A stretch of 64,000 nucleotides of DNA from Gaeumannomyces sp. JS-464 (GCA_002197995.1 NGZR01000001.1:14279501-14343500), one strand, 5' to 3'. Shown: positions 1 to 11,399, counted from the first letter of the stretch. Numbers and translations: made by a program. Notes: generated by a model from the sequence alone, not told the origin.

Positions 1-619
1 CCGCTCACAACGGCCAAGCTTTTCCCTAGGCCCCGCCTCTCTCACCATGGGGCTGCCGCTTGACCCTTGCAGAGGGTAACGGGATGTGATAGGCGAGCCA
101 GCTGTCTTGGTCCCGAGTACGCATTTGGAGGGGACCGTTGGCGGGGCCGGGATCTTCGCTTCCATTTTGGCACATCCTCCACTTGACCCCTTCTCTCCTC
201 TCGCTTTCCGTCTCCCTCCCTCCCCTCTGCCCATGCCACATGATCTAATCTAGGCTAGCTTTCCCCCGGTCTGCCATGTCTCCTCTTTCTATTTTCCCTT
301 TTACCCCATGATCTGCTGTTTTTGCTATGCTCCGATCTTTTTTTTTTTGCCTATTCTCTCTTCGTGATGCTCCATCATCGTCTCCTTTAACCAGACAAAG
401 ATGATTGCACACGTGTTTTCTCTTCTTCTTTGCCACCGCTTATAATACGGCTATTTTGACCTGTTGTTTTATACCGCGTAAATCTTGGCCAAAACAACCC
501 GGTTTAGTTCCCTTCGCGCTCTCCCTTTTTCCCCCGTTCTCCCGTCGGCTACCCGGGAGGCGGGAAAACAAACACCGCATGGTGGCAAAACAAACACACC
601 GTCGAAACGGTGTTTAATA
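1..619. other. Intergenic region upstream of the first gene
   Basis: No coding signal that I can support. The segment from about 260 to 560 is rich in C and T on the plus strand, typical of filamentous-fungal promoters and leaders, and ends at the ATG at 620. The open frame that continues upstream of 620 has no ATG, so it is leader rather than coding. Confidence 0.6.
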
Positions 620-2429
620 ATGCGGCTCGGCTTATTCTCTCTTTTATTAATACTGCAATCTGCGAGCGGCAGCATATTGGCGGCACGGGACGACGGTGTA
701 ACGGGGCTACGATCGATATCGAGCAGGAATAGTGGCGGCAATGGCGAGCTCCATGTGCCGGCCGTGGATGTGGTGGAGCGTTTGAGACGCTGGGCAGTCG
801 GACCGGAGCCGGCGGCAGCACCGTCGAGCCAGGAGCAAGAGGGGGAAGAACAGAAGGTCGCGAGGGCACTAGCGCTGGGTCACGAAAGGAGAGAGGCCTA
901 CCGACGCAGGGACGCGAAGGGCGAACCGAAGACGAGCAAACGAGAAAGCGAGAAGGAGGAGGAGGAGTCCGTCGCAACGGCACCAGATCCGCTCATCACC
1001 CCAGGACCCAGGTATCCACCATGCCTGGCTGGCCGCCACGCGCTGGGCCGGCGCCAGAACGACGGCCAGATCCAGGCGCTGAGCGGGGAGATCCAGCGGC
1101 TGTCGCAGTCGTTCGACTCGGCCACGCAGGCGTCGCGATCTGTGTCGCAGGCGTCGCAACAGCTCTCGCAGGCGTCGCAGCAGCTGTCGCAATCGGTCCA
1201 GCAGCTGGTGCAGTCGACGGCGCGCTTCCAGGCCGAGGCCCAGCAGGCGCAAGAGAGCGCCCGCCGCGCCGACGACAGCGCCCGCCAGGCCAGCGAGGCC
1301 GCCAACCGCGCGTCGTCGTCGGCCTCGAGCGCCATAGCGAGCGCGTCCAGCAGTGCCAGCTCCGCCATCTCGTCGGCTCTGGCCAGCGCCGCCAGAAGCG
1401 CGAGCGCGGCCATGGCCGAGGCCAGCCGCAACGCCGCCCGCGTCCAGGACCAGGCTGCCAGCCAAGTGCAGGCGGCGCGGGCCGACGCCACTCTTGCTCG
1501 GGTATGTGCACCTCAGATACTTGAAAAATGATTACAATAATACTAACAAGGTATCTGTTCCTTATCAAAAGGCCGAGGCCAGTAACCAGGTCTCGCAGGC
1601 GCAGGGCGCGGCCGTCTCGGTGACGCAGGCAGCTCTCGCGGTGGTGGGCACCTTCATCGCGTCCTCGCTCCTCAGCATAGCAGCCTTCTACCTCATCCTG
1701 CGCTGCCGCAACAAGAGCCGCGGCGGGAAGAAAATAGGCGGTGTCAAGCGCAAAATCTCGGCGCCGACGCAGTTCCGCAAGACCGAGAGCGGCCTGGGCG
1801 CCGCATACGGCAGCACCGACAACCTCATGCGGCAGAACAATGCCACCGGCGCTGGCGGCCCCGCCTCCATGGGCGTGGCGGCGCCGGCATACAACGCCGC
1901 CAGCAGCTACCCCCGCGACATCAAGCCGCCGATACCGCAGGCCACGGCGGCGGCCACGGCTAGCAGCAGCAGCGGCAACGAAACGACGCAGTATGTGGAC
2001 GCCGCCGGCAAGCACCCGGCAAACCGGAGCAGCAGCGTCTACGAAACCCCGGCGGCCGTGGTCAACAACCCGCCGGCGGCCGCCAAGTTCTCCATCTTCC
2101 CCAAGAGGTCCGCCGCCACGCCCGGGCCGGGCAGCCCCGGCTTCCCGGGCGACAAGAGGAACAGCAACGGGTCGAGGCCGCCTAGCCTGCAGCAGTGGCT
2201 CAAGGCCGGCGCGGTCAGCCCCTTTGGCGCCATGCCCAAGAGCCCGCTGGCGGCCGGGCCTTCTACCGAGGCGGCGGCGGCGGCGGCTGTTAAGCCTCCG
2301 AGCGCCGACAAGTGGCCCCTCAGCGGAAACAGCACCAAGCGGCCGGCCGTCGGGCGGCTTCCCAAGCCCGCCAGCGGCGGCGGGCCGATAATGCAGCCGA
2401 GGACTAAACTCCCTTTCCGGGAGGATTGA
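620..2429 (+). CDS. Secretory single-pass membrane protein with Ser/Gln/Ala-rich ectodomain
   Basis: Two exons, 620..1501 and 1572..2429, give 579 residues. The intron has a GTATGT donor, a CTAAC-type branch site and an AAAAG acceptor, and both sides are in phase 0. The ATG at 620 is the first in frame and opens a hydrophobic signal peptide (MRLGLFSLLLILQS). Residues about 190-300 are a low-complexity Ser/Gln/Ala segment with SQASQQL-type repeats every 7-8 residues, probably helical or coiled coil. One transmembrane helix follows the intron (VVGTFIASSLLSIAAFYLIL), then a basic RCRNKSRGGKK stop-transfer stretch and a disordered Ser/Pro/Ala cytoplasmic tail of about 240 residues. The topology resembles fungal surface sensors of the Wsc/Mid2 kind, but there is no cysteine-rich WSC domain. 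I do not recognise the family. A surface sensor or wall-anchored role is inference. Confidence 0.85.
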
Positions 2430-3000
2430 GAGAGTGTTGCGTGTCGGCAGCACGTCTCTTTCGGTTTCCGCCCTCACTTATTTTAACCCACCATACTCAA
2501 CCCTTTGTCTCTCGGACGCTATTTATCCTCATATTTTGTTCTCTGGTAATGTGTGTTGGTCCTCCCCGACCGTGGCAGTCATTGGATATAATAAGCCAGA
2601 GTTGCGGGGCGACTTTTTATGTCTTGTATATCTTCCTCGTCACTCTTTTGTTTGAGCGCAGGTGCTGGGTAGCTACATGTCTCGCTTTAAATGATATCCC
2701 GGACTAGAGACACAATAAAACGGTCCAAGCGTTGCTTTTGCTATACTATGACCTGTCCTCCCCATATTGGATGGCTTTTTGTTATAACACGACTTGTTGG
2801 TGCAAGCTAAAACGTGAGCGTCGATAAAATGTCGCCACGCGACGTGGCGTTTTTGAGCGTTATACCGTAGCAAAAAGAAAAAAAGAAAAAAAAATTAAAA
2901 AAAAAATTAGGACAAAAAAAATTAAAATTAAAAAAGCTCACTGCCGCTTCGGGGCGACAGCTACGAAACATGCCATTTTGGGAGGTTTACTCCGCGACGG
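2430..3000. other. Intergenic, with an A-rich tract
   Basis: This is the 3' flank of the membrane-protein gene. Positions 2873-2935 are almost pure A with scattered G and T on the plus strand, so T-rich on the minus strand. They lie beyond the 3' side of the minus-strand tRNA-like element. No coding sequence seen. Confidence 0.6.
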
Positions 3001-3127
3001 AAAATCCGACGTATGACCCCTACCGGGGCTCGAACCCCGGACCCAAGCGGCTATTGCAGCGGAGTACAGGTAAGGTCCCGGTGTCGACTCGACCCATCCT
3101 CATAACCGCTACACCAACTTGGCGTCC
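3001..3127 (-). ncRNA. tRNA-like element (possible tRNA pseudogene or SINE head)
   Basis: On the minus strand both internal Pol III promoter boxes are visible. An A box TGGTGTAGCGG lies at 3106-3116 and a B box GTTCGAGCC within the T-arm-like hairpin CCGGGG-TTCGAG-CCCCGG at 3023-3040. A run of four T on the minus strand (3001-3004) follows as a likely terminator. The acceptor halves do not pair properly and the T loop is off by one base, so I cannot fold a canonical tRNA or read an anticodon. It could be a decayed tRNA, a tRNA-derived SINE head, or a tRNA damaged by base-calling errors. Confidence 0.4.
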
Positions 3128-3344
3128 GTGGTGTTCGATGTTTGCATTGAGCAGGCCGATTGGTTATAAGGCACAGGGCACAGGTCACAGATACGGCGGG
3201 TGCGTGAAATCGATAAAGCTGGTACGCGTTGCGCTTGCTCGTGCCCGTGTAAACTTCTTTTGGGATAGTGGGAATCGAGGCTACGTAAATGGGTACTTTT
3301 GTATATACGATCCAAAGCAAGGATATAATTACAGGCCAGCACTG

Positions 3345-4025
3345 CTATCCGACAAACGCATCCCACGGCGTCCCAAGCACCCTCTCGCCCGCGGCGTCCA
3401 GCCTGACGCCCTCAGCCCTCAGCAGGGCCCTTTCTCTCGCAGCGTGATGCCCTCGCCGTCGCGGCGCGCCACCTTGCCCTTGAACCCGCCGAGCCCGCCG
3501 CCGGTGGCGACGACGCGGTGGCAGGGCACGAGGGGCGCGAACGGGTTGCGGCGCAGGGCGTTGCCGACGGCGCGCGGCGACGACGACGCGTGCGCCGCCA
3601 CGGCGCCGTAGGTCGAGAAGCGGCCGCGCGGGATCTCGCACAGCAGCCGCCACACGCGCTTCTCGAAGGCGGTGCGCGCGCTCGACGCGATGAGGGCGAG
3701 GGCTTGTTGTCGCTGCTGCTCGCCGTGGCAGCCGGTGTTGCCGTTGAGGATGATGGTTGCGTGTGGGGATGGTGGTGGTGCTGCTGCTGGGTCCGGGAGG
3801 GGTTGCTTTCTGCTTGGCTGTCGTGCTGGTGGATTTTGGGATGGTGGGTGGTGGCGTTGTCGGTTCCGCATCTTTGTGTGATACTATCATGACGGTGGCG
3901 GCCTTGGCGGTTTCTGTTTTGGTCGGGTAGAGTATCACTTTGGTGACCCTGGTGCTCCGTTTCTTTTCGGCCGTCTCCAGATCGACCCCGACGTCACGCT
4001 TGCGTTTGATACCGATGGCGGACAT
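3345..4025 (-). CDS. MGT1: O6-alkylguanine-DNA alkyltransferase (MGMT family), frame broken
   Basis: The catalytic core is unmistakable: RVWRLLCEIPRGRFSTYGAV, the helix-turn-helix SSPRAVGNALRRNP, then the active-site PCHRVV with the acceptor Cys codon at 3521-3523, and GGLGGFKGK. This enzyme moves an alkyl group from O6-alkylguanine onto its own cysteine, a suicide repair reaction in the nucleus. The core frame stops at 3419 directly after TLREKGPC. The expected C-terminal LLRAEGVRLD segment continues one frame away to a stop at 3345, and one extra G in the GGG run near 3430 would join them. At the 5' side, an ATG at 4025 opens a basic tail (IKRKRDVGVDL, NLS-like) in a different frame from the core. 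The core frame has its own ATG at 3871, so the true start is unsure: an intron or a second indel is possible. Confidence 0.85.
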   Translation of the reverse strand: MSAIGIKRKRDVGVDLETAEKKRSTRVTKVILYPTKTETAKAATVMIVSHKDAEPTTPPPTIPKSTSTTAKQKATPPGPSSSTTTIPTRNHHPQRQHRLPRRAAATTSPRPHRVERAHRLREARVAAAVRDPARPLLDLRRRGGARVVVAARRRQRPAPQPVRAPRALPPRRRHRRRARRVQGQGGAPRRRGHHAARERALLRAEGVRLDAAGERVLGTPWDAFVG

Positions 4026-4530
4026 GACGAGTTAGGGGCTAAAGGAGGTGATGTTTGGCATGTGTGTATTCGATCGCAAATGGGTACTTTACGGCTTCGG
4101 TGGAATAATACGATTTGGTGAAGTATTGAAACACCACCTAGTCGCGAGATGGACAGATAGGTAATTCGGAGATTGGACATGAGATGGCGGACGCAGAGTG
4201 CGATGGGCTTGCAGCGATATACACGCGCCGCGCAAGTCAACCTCGGAGACCGACGTCATTCTCCGACGCGGAGTCACATGATAGCGAGAGGGTGCGAGGG
4301 AGGCTCTTGCACTTGACTCAAGATGTGAAAAAAGGTTTAGCGTCAATGAAGGCCAACGCCAACCAATCGAAAAGGCTCCATTCTGCTGCCCCTCTTGATC
4401 CCTGCCAAAAAAGAAAAGGGTTGCTGCGCGTTTTGCCCCTCGTCCAGAACCAGAATCACTTTTCAGTCGCGGTCGTGACTGCGAATCAAGCAACAGACAG
4501 CCAAGCCAGCCAGCCCCCAAACCAAACACA

Positions 4531-4879
4531 ATGGCCGACGACGAGGAAATCTCGGTCTACGACGAGGTGGAGATCGAGGACATGACGTTCGACGAGGCGC
4601 TGCAGATCTACCACTACCCCTGCCCTTGCGGCGACAAGTTCGAGATTGCGCTGGCCGACCTGCGCGACAGCTCGACCGACATCGCCGTCTGTCCCAGCTG
4701 CAGCCTGATGATCAGGGTTATCTACGAGGTTGTACGTCTTCCTCTTTTGATTACTTGTGTGCAGCGCAAACTTTGTCCCTGTTCTGACCTTTTCTCCTTC
4801 TCACCCACAGGACAACCTCCCAAAGCCCGAGGAGCCCAAGGAGCCCGAGCCTCCTGCCCCGGTCCCCGTCGCCGCCTGA
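4531..4879 (+). CDS. DPH3: Diphthamide biosynthesis protein 3 (CSL zinc-finger protein, Kti11)
   Basis: Exons 4531..4731 and 4811..4879, with a 79-nt intron (GTACGT donor, CACAG acceptor), give 89 residues, the usual size. The CSL-type zinc site is complete: [12 protein letters not shown] supplies CxC and [10 protein letters not shown] supplies CxxC, so all four metal ligands are present. The acidic N terminus ([14 protein letters not shown]) and Pro/Glu-rich tail are typical. DPH3 is the small iron/zinc electron donor to the DPH1-DPH2 radical enzyme, which starts diphthamide synthesis on eEF2. It also acts with Elongator in wobble-uridine modification of tRNA. The start is the first ATG of the conserved reading frame, and the intron keeps the frame. 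Confidence 0.96.
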
Positions 4880-5660
4880 TGAGCGATACGGCTTTGGAAG
4901 AAGCGCAGCGCATGCCTCTTGACCGATCCTCTACCTGTCTCGAGCGCCCCGTCACACGGTTCGCGATCCAGGAGGCGGTGAAGGCACTCTTTGTCCCGAA
5001 AGTGCCACCGTTCTGGTGCCCCTGCTGGAAGTGCGCCTGGGAACCCTGATGATCCGGGTTGTGCACCTTCGAATGGAACAAGGGCACATCGCGGACGCCC
5101 GGGTCTGCCTCGTCACGTCACTGGCCCGTGATGAGTGGCCGCGGCCGATGACGGAACCCACGGGCCACTACTGTCGGGTGATCTGTGCCACCGACTCCCT
5201 ATCGCATCCTCACCGTGCCACGAGAGGGAAAGGATGCGGCGGGGCAGCGTCTTTCGGTTAGGTGGGGAGGGGCCCGTTCAAGCAGTTTCTGGGCGAGGCC
5301 AGGCACAGGAGAGAAGAAGCCATGGAGAACCACCTTGACAGGGGCTGCATTCAGCGCGGTTTCTGAAGACGGTGCATCTTATTCGGGGAGAACACCAAAG
5401 AGAGGCAGCAGCATACTCTGCCTCGATAAAGGAAAAGCAAGGGTCTCCACTCTTGAGGCGGCCAGGGGAAGTGGCAGAAAATGACAATCTACCAAAGATT
5501 GAAGGGATAATTAGTTCAACGTCTCCCCTAATTAATGACAGACGTCGTTTTGTCCACCCATCGTTGTCTTTCATGTATCCGTATCAACCGAACGAAAGTA
5601 ACAGCTGTTCCAGTTTTTCACCACGACAGCCATCCAACCAAAACCTATCCATGGCCGAAT
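4880..5660. other. Intergenic
   Basis: This is the 3' flank of DPH3 and of the converging small secreted-protein gene. Short open frames here show no conserved motif or coding-like composition. Nothing else seen. Confidence 0.6.
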
Positions 5661-6094
5661 CTACATGGCGAGAAGCCCCAGGCCGCACGCAGCGGCCACG
5701 CCCAGGACGGAGCCGCCGCGGCGCGGCAGCTGCTCGACCCCGGCGGTGCTGACGGGCACGGGGGCGACGAACGACGTGGCTGCGGTGGCTATGAATATGC
5801 CAGCCATAATTTTTTTGGTGTCAGAAGTGTTGACGCGAGACCAAGGGGATGAGGCCGAGAGAGAGAGAGAGAGAGAGCGAGAGCGAGAAGGAGAAACTCA
5901 CGGACAGCAGCCCCCGGCTCCTCGTCGGTAGGCAGAGGCATCACGACGGTCGTGTGGATGCCCTGGGTGAGCACGAGGGTGGTGGACGCGGGCGCCATCT
6001 CGTGCATCATGACCGCTCCTTGCTTGGCCTCGGCCACTGCCAATGGGGCGCCGAGGAGGACGACTGTGAGGAGGAGGGCGGGATGGGGGAACAT
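5661..6094 (-). CDS. Small secreted protein with possible GPI-like tail
   Basis: Two exons on the minus strand, 6094..5902 and 5788..5661, give 106 residues. The 113-nt intron has a GTGAGT donor and CATAG acceptor and contains the (GA)n microsatellite. Splicing restores one frame to a stop codon, which supports the model. The N terminus is a clear signal peptide (MFPHPALLLTVVLLGAPLAVAEA). The mature part is short with no disulfide-type cysteine pattern. The C terminus ends in GGSVLGVAAACGLGLLAM, a small-residue site followed by a short hydrophobic tail, as in GPI-anchored fungal wall proteins. I do not recognise the family. A surface protein or small effector-like protein are both possible, and that is inference. 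Confidence 0.75.
5855..5880. repeat. (GA)n microsatellite in an intron
   Basis: An uninterrupted run of GA units followed by imperfect GAGC units lies inside the intron of the small secreted-protein gene. On the coding strand it reads CT, downstream of the donor. Confidence 0.85.
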
Positions 6095-7372
6095 TTTTTT
6101 TGTTTCTGTTGCCGCTGTGCTTGTTGCGTGTATTTCTTGGCTACCTCTTGAGGAGCGTAGGCTAGTAGGCTTCTATACTGCGCTTGGCTAGTCGTGGGAC
6201 TTGATATCTTCTGGGTTGCGAAAGCGATGCAATGAGAAGGACGATGTGATTTGGTGATGGGGAGTTGACGAGGACGGGAGGTGATGGTTAGAAAGAAGAG
6301 AGAGAAGGGGAAGAGTGTATAAGTCCAACGGGAGGAAGAGGTTTCTCTTGTCTAATAAGCACCTGAGTCGGCGGCAAAAGGTTCCGTGCTCTAGTTCCAC
6401 TGATCGTTTTCTGTCGCAGGTGAGAAAAGGGATGATATTATACAACAAGCATCCCGAGGGGAAACCCAGGGACGGCGATGGAGGGGCTGGGGGACGTATC
6501 ACTCGGTGGGATATGCAAGGTAAACGTTACTCATTGTGCGCCAAGGACACATCAATGGCAGCCTCAGGGGCAGGTTTTGCTGCAGCCACCATATTCCCGT
6601 AGCCAGGTGAGGAGGGCCAGAGAGGGCTGGGGGGCCGGCTATGCATCACAAGGGTGACACGTCTGCATCCGCCATGGGAACACGCGAGGGTTTGGCAAGC
6701 ACACAGCGCAACAGCCCGCCTCTTTTCTTCCCAGCCGTCTTTCCATAATGCAGCTTTTTTGGGATAGAGATCCCGAAATATCCTCGCCTTACTGCGGGGT
6801 GGCACGTAATAAAGGGGCTAAGGGGTCACCTGAATGATCAGGGGGCTTGTTGTCTCCCACCGGGTCCCAGACGCATTGCAGCGCTGTTACCGGAGGGGCG
6901 TAGCAATTGTATGATTCTAGAGGTTGCATGATGTTTTCCCCAGTGGCACCTCTTTTTCTCAGTGATCAGTTTTTCCGTCGTACCGGATGGGTGACGGTAT
7001 GACACGGGAAGGGAGGGAACTAGATGAAGAATGGGAAACCGGTGATCGCTTGCCACCTATTTTTTATCGAAAGTGCGTCAAAAAATCATTGCTATTTCTT
7101 TCTTTTTCTAACAGATAGAGCAGAAATCTCTCTAGTGAGCAGAAAATGCCGCTCAAAAAGTGGACAGGGGAACTGGCGAGAGACAGATCGGATAGGAGGA
7201 CAGGACAACCAAACATGATGAACCCCTTGTCATATCTTCTCGTGTCCCCAATTATCCGACTCAACCTCCACGTAGTTTTCCGTTCCGAGCCGCCATCCCA
7301 TTTACCCACACGTGCCGAATTTTGCTAGTCCCAATATCCCACGCGCGGCTAATCCCTACCATCATCACACAA
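6095..7372. other. Intergenic
   Basis: Promoter side of the small secreted-protein gene and 3' flank of the leucyl-tRNA synthetase gene. A purine-rich stretch (6230-6350, pyrimidine-rich on the minus strand) lies just upstream of the secreted-protein start, as expected for its promoter. No coding sequence supported. Confidence 0.6.
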
Positions 7373-10300
7373 TCATGCTTCCACGTTCTCAAAGAAGAAA
7401 CTTGGCTGGCCAGGAACGGCCCCGTCGGCGGCCTGGGCCGTAACGTCCACCTCCTTGCCGCCATCTGACAGCAGCTTGCCCTTCTTGCTGCCCTCGGTCA
7501 CAGCGACGACGTCAACGCTCACGCAGCCGGCAGTCCGCTTCAGCCCGGGCACCATGGCCAGCAGCGTCGTCTGCTCGTCAAAGGCCAGCTTGCGCTCTAG
7601 CACCGCCGAGGCGTCCTCACCGGCCTGCAGCCGCCTCTTGAGGGCCTGCACGAAGGGCATCGCCTTCTTCATCTCTCCCATCTTGCCGATGCGCGCCGAG
7701 AGTTCCTTCTCGTCGCGGACACTACCCTTAGAGCTGTCCCACGACTCCTTGACCAGGTCAATGTACTTCTGCTGCCACGCTGGGAACGCCTCCGCAGTGA
7801 AGATGGTCAGCTTCTTGGGCCTCTTCGGGTCGAACGAGACCTCCTTGCCCTTGGCCTTCTTCTTGAGCTGCGCCGACTCGGCCGAGTTGACGTTTGACGA
7901 CGTCACCTTAACGTACTCGCGCGCCGCCGTCAGTGCTGGGTCCGCAGCCGGCACCTCAGGCCAGAGCGCCTCCTGTATCGTCTCCTTCTTGCCCAGGACC
8001 TCGAGCCAGATGTACTCCGCCCAGTGCGGCGCGATGGGCAGCAGCACCAGCGCCTGCAGCTCCACGTAGCGCAGCACCACGTCACGGTGCAACTTGATGC
8101 CCGCCGCTGTGCAAGCCTCGCGGTAGAAGCTGATGGCGCTCGAGAAATTGTACCAGCCCGACTGCAGCGCGAGCTTGTAGGCCGTGTCGCCATAGTGCTT
8201 CTCGGCTTCGCGAACCAGCACGTCCAGCTCGTTGCTGAACAGGGCGTCCTGGAACGAGTTGAGCTCGCCCGTCCGCAGGTCTCCGATGTTCTTGACCGTC
8301 TCCTCGATCCACTCGCGCGTAGTGAACAAGCGAAGAATGCTGTTGTCTGCAACGTCCTCATCGAAGTTGGCGTCGTTTACACCGTCGCCAGAGTCGGCAA
8401 TCGCCATCCTCAGAGCATCCGCACCAAACTTCTTAGTAGCCTCGTCCAGCGTCATAAAGTTGCCAGTTGACTTGCTCATCTTCTCTCCGTTCATCATCAG
8501 GTGACCGTTGACACGGAATGACTTGGGCCAGTACTCGGGCGGGAACAGGGCGATGTGGCAGTATATGGCAAAGGTCAGATGGTTCGGGATAAGGTCCTAA
8601 AATGCCATGTTAGCCAAGCTCCGTCATGCTATAGCATATCTGGGTTTCTTCCTACCTTTCCTGATACCCTCAGATCCAGCGGGTATGTGTACTGGAACTC
8701 CCTGCGCATAGCCTCTAGAGTTTCTTTGGGGATCTTGCAAGCCTCGAGGAGCTTGTCGTCCATCTCCCGCCGGCAGAATATGTAGTCCCAGACCTCGTCA
8801 AGCATCTGCTCCGGCTCAATGTTGGCCGTGCCCTTCGCGCGGCCGAACAGATCCTTGTGCAGGAACGGCACCTGGGTGTAGTACGCCATATAGACGGTCG
8901 AGTCGCTCAGAGACTCAACTAGGAACTTGGGATCCCACGGCAGCTTGGAGCCCAGCCCGTACGTTCTCGCGCAGGCCCACTGGTTCAGCCAGTTCAAGGA
9001 GCCCTTGAATGCATGCTGTGTCTCCGAGTTGTACGTGTCCAGTCCCTTGCCGTCAACGTTGGCCACGAAGTCCAGCGCCTGCTTGCGCCACGACTCCTCA
9101 CCGTAGTCTATGTACCACTGGTCGAGGTTGGCAACAATGCACTCGTCTCCGGACCGTGACACGACCTTGTTCTCTGGCTCAGCATACGCGAACGCCAGGC
9201 CGTCATTAATCAAGCTTTGCCTGACCTTGGGCTTGGCCGCCTCGACTTTCTCGCCAGCAAATTCTCCGACCTTCATCGTGCCCTGATAGTGCCCTCCTTG
9301 TAAGCCAGTTCCTTGGCCTCGGTCAGTGGCTTTACGTCCTTTGGCGACGCAATCTTGAGCTTCTCGACCAGGAACTTGGCGCAGAGATCGCCGTAAGACG
9401 GGGTATCGATGATCGGGATGATCTCAAGCTCGGCCCACTCCTTCTTGATGCCGTAGTAGTCGGCTTTCTTGGCAAGGTCCATGACGGTTGCGTAGTCGTC
9501 GGGCGAATCGCTGGGTACTGAAGTGACAACACCCGTACCCTTAGTTTCCTTGACAGTCTCCATGGGCAGGATTCGGACCTGCTTGTGGACAGACAGGGGA
9601 GCGTTCACTAGTGTCCCGACGATGTCCGAGCCAACAAACTCGGCAACCTTCTCTGGGACAGTCATGTCCTTGTCCAGGAGGCTCTGAAAGGCCATGTTCT
9701 TGGCGGATCGCTCAGTGACGACGTAGTACTGGTTCTCCGCGGCCTTGAACACGCCGTACTTCAGCTTGGGGCCGACAAAACAGCAGGTCTGTCCGTACAT
9801 GGTCTCAGGCCTTAGAGTTGCGGGGACCAGGAACACCTCGGCGCCACTGGGGAGCTTGCCCTCAATGGTAGCGGCGGCCTGGGGCGCCCACTCCAGCACC
9901 TTGAGCTTCAGGGCGGTGTACTCCTGCGGACCCACACCCTCTCCCTCTCCGCGGTCGTGGTCCATGCAAGGCTGCCCGTCCTTGACCGAGTAGATGGTGT
10001 AACGCTTGCCGAACTTGATCTTGTTGGCCTCCCTCAGCCGGTTCATAGTCCAGCGCACAAAGGCGTCATAGTAAGGATTGGCGTCGGTCGTGACGAACTG
10101 CCGCCTCCAGTCGATCCTGGAGCCCGTGGCCTTGAGGTGGGCCTCGCACAGGGGCGGGAAGTAGTCGAGCCAATACTGGCTGTCGGCGAAGCGGTGAATC
10201 TCTTGCTTGGGGATGCCGATGGACTCCATGATCTGGAACTGGTACTTCTTCTTGACCGTCTTGGCGTTGGCCTTGCCCTTGGTCGCGGTGAATTTGGTCA

Positions 10301-10869
10301 AGTCCTCGCGCTTGCCGGCGGCGGGCTTGACTTCGGGGGCGGGCACCTCTTCCTCTTCCTTGTAGCGCTCAAACTCCTGGCCAAAGAGCTTGACCTCCTC
10401 AGCCAGCTTGTCGGCGCAGGCCTTGATAGGTAGCCCAGTGCAGTGATAGCCCTGGGGCCAGAATACACGCTTGCCGCGCATGCGATTGTAGCCAATCTGG
10501 AACTCGACCTTACTCATGGTGAAGTAGTGCCCCAGGTGCAGCACGCCGTTCATGTAGGGGTATGCGATGGTGCCATAGAACTTGGGGAACTTGGCGCGCA
10601 GATCGGCGGGAGATATCGAGTCCAGAGGGTAGTCGGCGGTCGAGGGCGCGTTGAAGTGGAATACTTCATCTTCTTCCCACTTCCTTTGGTACTTCTTCTC
10701 GATCGCAACCAGAGCAGATCGCTTCTCAGTCTGCAAGGCGCCGCTGTCAGCATTGGACAGTTACAGATAATGAAATCGCACACAGAAGCCTTGGACTCAC
10801 GCCTTTCAGCTCCTTCATCTTGGAGATCTGGAGCCCCTCCACGGCGGGAAGGGGAGTAGTCGCCGCCAT
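7373..10869 (-). CDS. CDC60: Leucyl-tRNA synthetase, cytosolic (one frame break)
   Basis: Class I aminoacyl-tRNA synthetase that charges tRNA-Leu with leucine. Exons on the minus strand are 10869..10801, 10730..8656 and 8596..7373. The introns are 70 nt (GTGAGT) and 59 nt (GTAGGA), and after correction the protein is about 1,122 residues, normal for the eukaryotic cytosolic form. The signature PYMNGVLHLGHYF (HIGH motif, about residues 88-91) binds ATP with EKMSKSTGN (KMSKS, about 754-758). The CP1 editing domain lies between them. The C-terminal extension is eukaryotic and there is no mitochondrial presequence. The frame breaks near 9285: AYKEG runs into a stop, while YQGTMKVGEF continues one frame away. 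One extra G in the GGG run of the GAGGGCAC context would join them. An essential gene is unlikely to be dead, so a sequence error is the best explanation. Confidence 0.96.
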
Positions 10870-11399
10870 GGCGCCGTTTTTCGTGCTGGGCCTGCTTCGA
10901 TGTTTGCTTGTTCTGCTCGAGCGTGAAGGAGGCAGATGTCAGTTGGAGGTGAGGCCAAGATTCGCCTTTTCTGGGAAATTTTTAGCCTGCTATGAGACCC
11001 TCTCTCTGTCACAGCTTGACTCACGCGATCTAACGAAAGAAAATGTCTTTGGGTATGACACGGCTTACAACAACAATTTTGGAGGGGCAACACCCGCCGC
11101 GCCCCAAATCGCGGGTGTGCCAATTGACAGGGGTCTGCATGGAGCTCCCGATATCGATTAGCGCGGGGCCTGCCTCAGGCACAGCCAGAATGGAGCAGAA
11201 GTAGCGCCATGCAGGCCACGAGCCTCATGTCCCTTTTTCTCATCATCGCGGGTGCACGTGCTTTCAGCCTCATGCCATGGTTGATATCAGTCTTAGGAAC
11301 GTCGCGACCTAGGCCCTACGAGAACTCTTTGGCCCTGTGAGCAAAACTGGCACTGGGCCTGGGATCTGTGTGCGCGCGCGGCCTCGCATCCTCTTCGCC
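10870..11399. promoter_or_regulatory. Divergent promoter between LeuRS and the 11.4-kb gene
   Basis: These 530 bp separate the start codons of two divergently transcribed genes and must hold both promoters. I recognise no specific binding site. No coding sequence is supported. Confidence 0.5.

Noticed and set aside
996..2477. 493-codon open frame antisense to the membrane-protein gene
   Set aside because: Mirror frame of a GC-rich exon, full of Arg, Gly and Ala. The sense strand has signal peptide, intron and membrane helix.
4184..4585. 133-codon frame overlapping the DPH3 start
   Set aside because: No conserved motif and it overlaps DPH3 in another frame. It might be a long upstream frame if transcription starts early, but nothing supports this.
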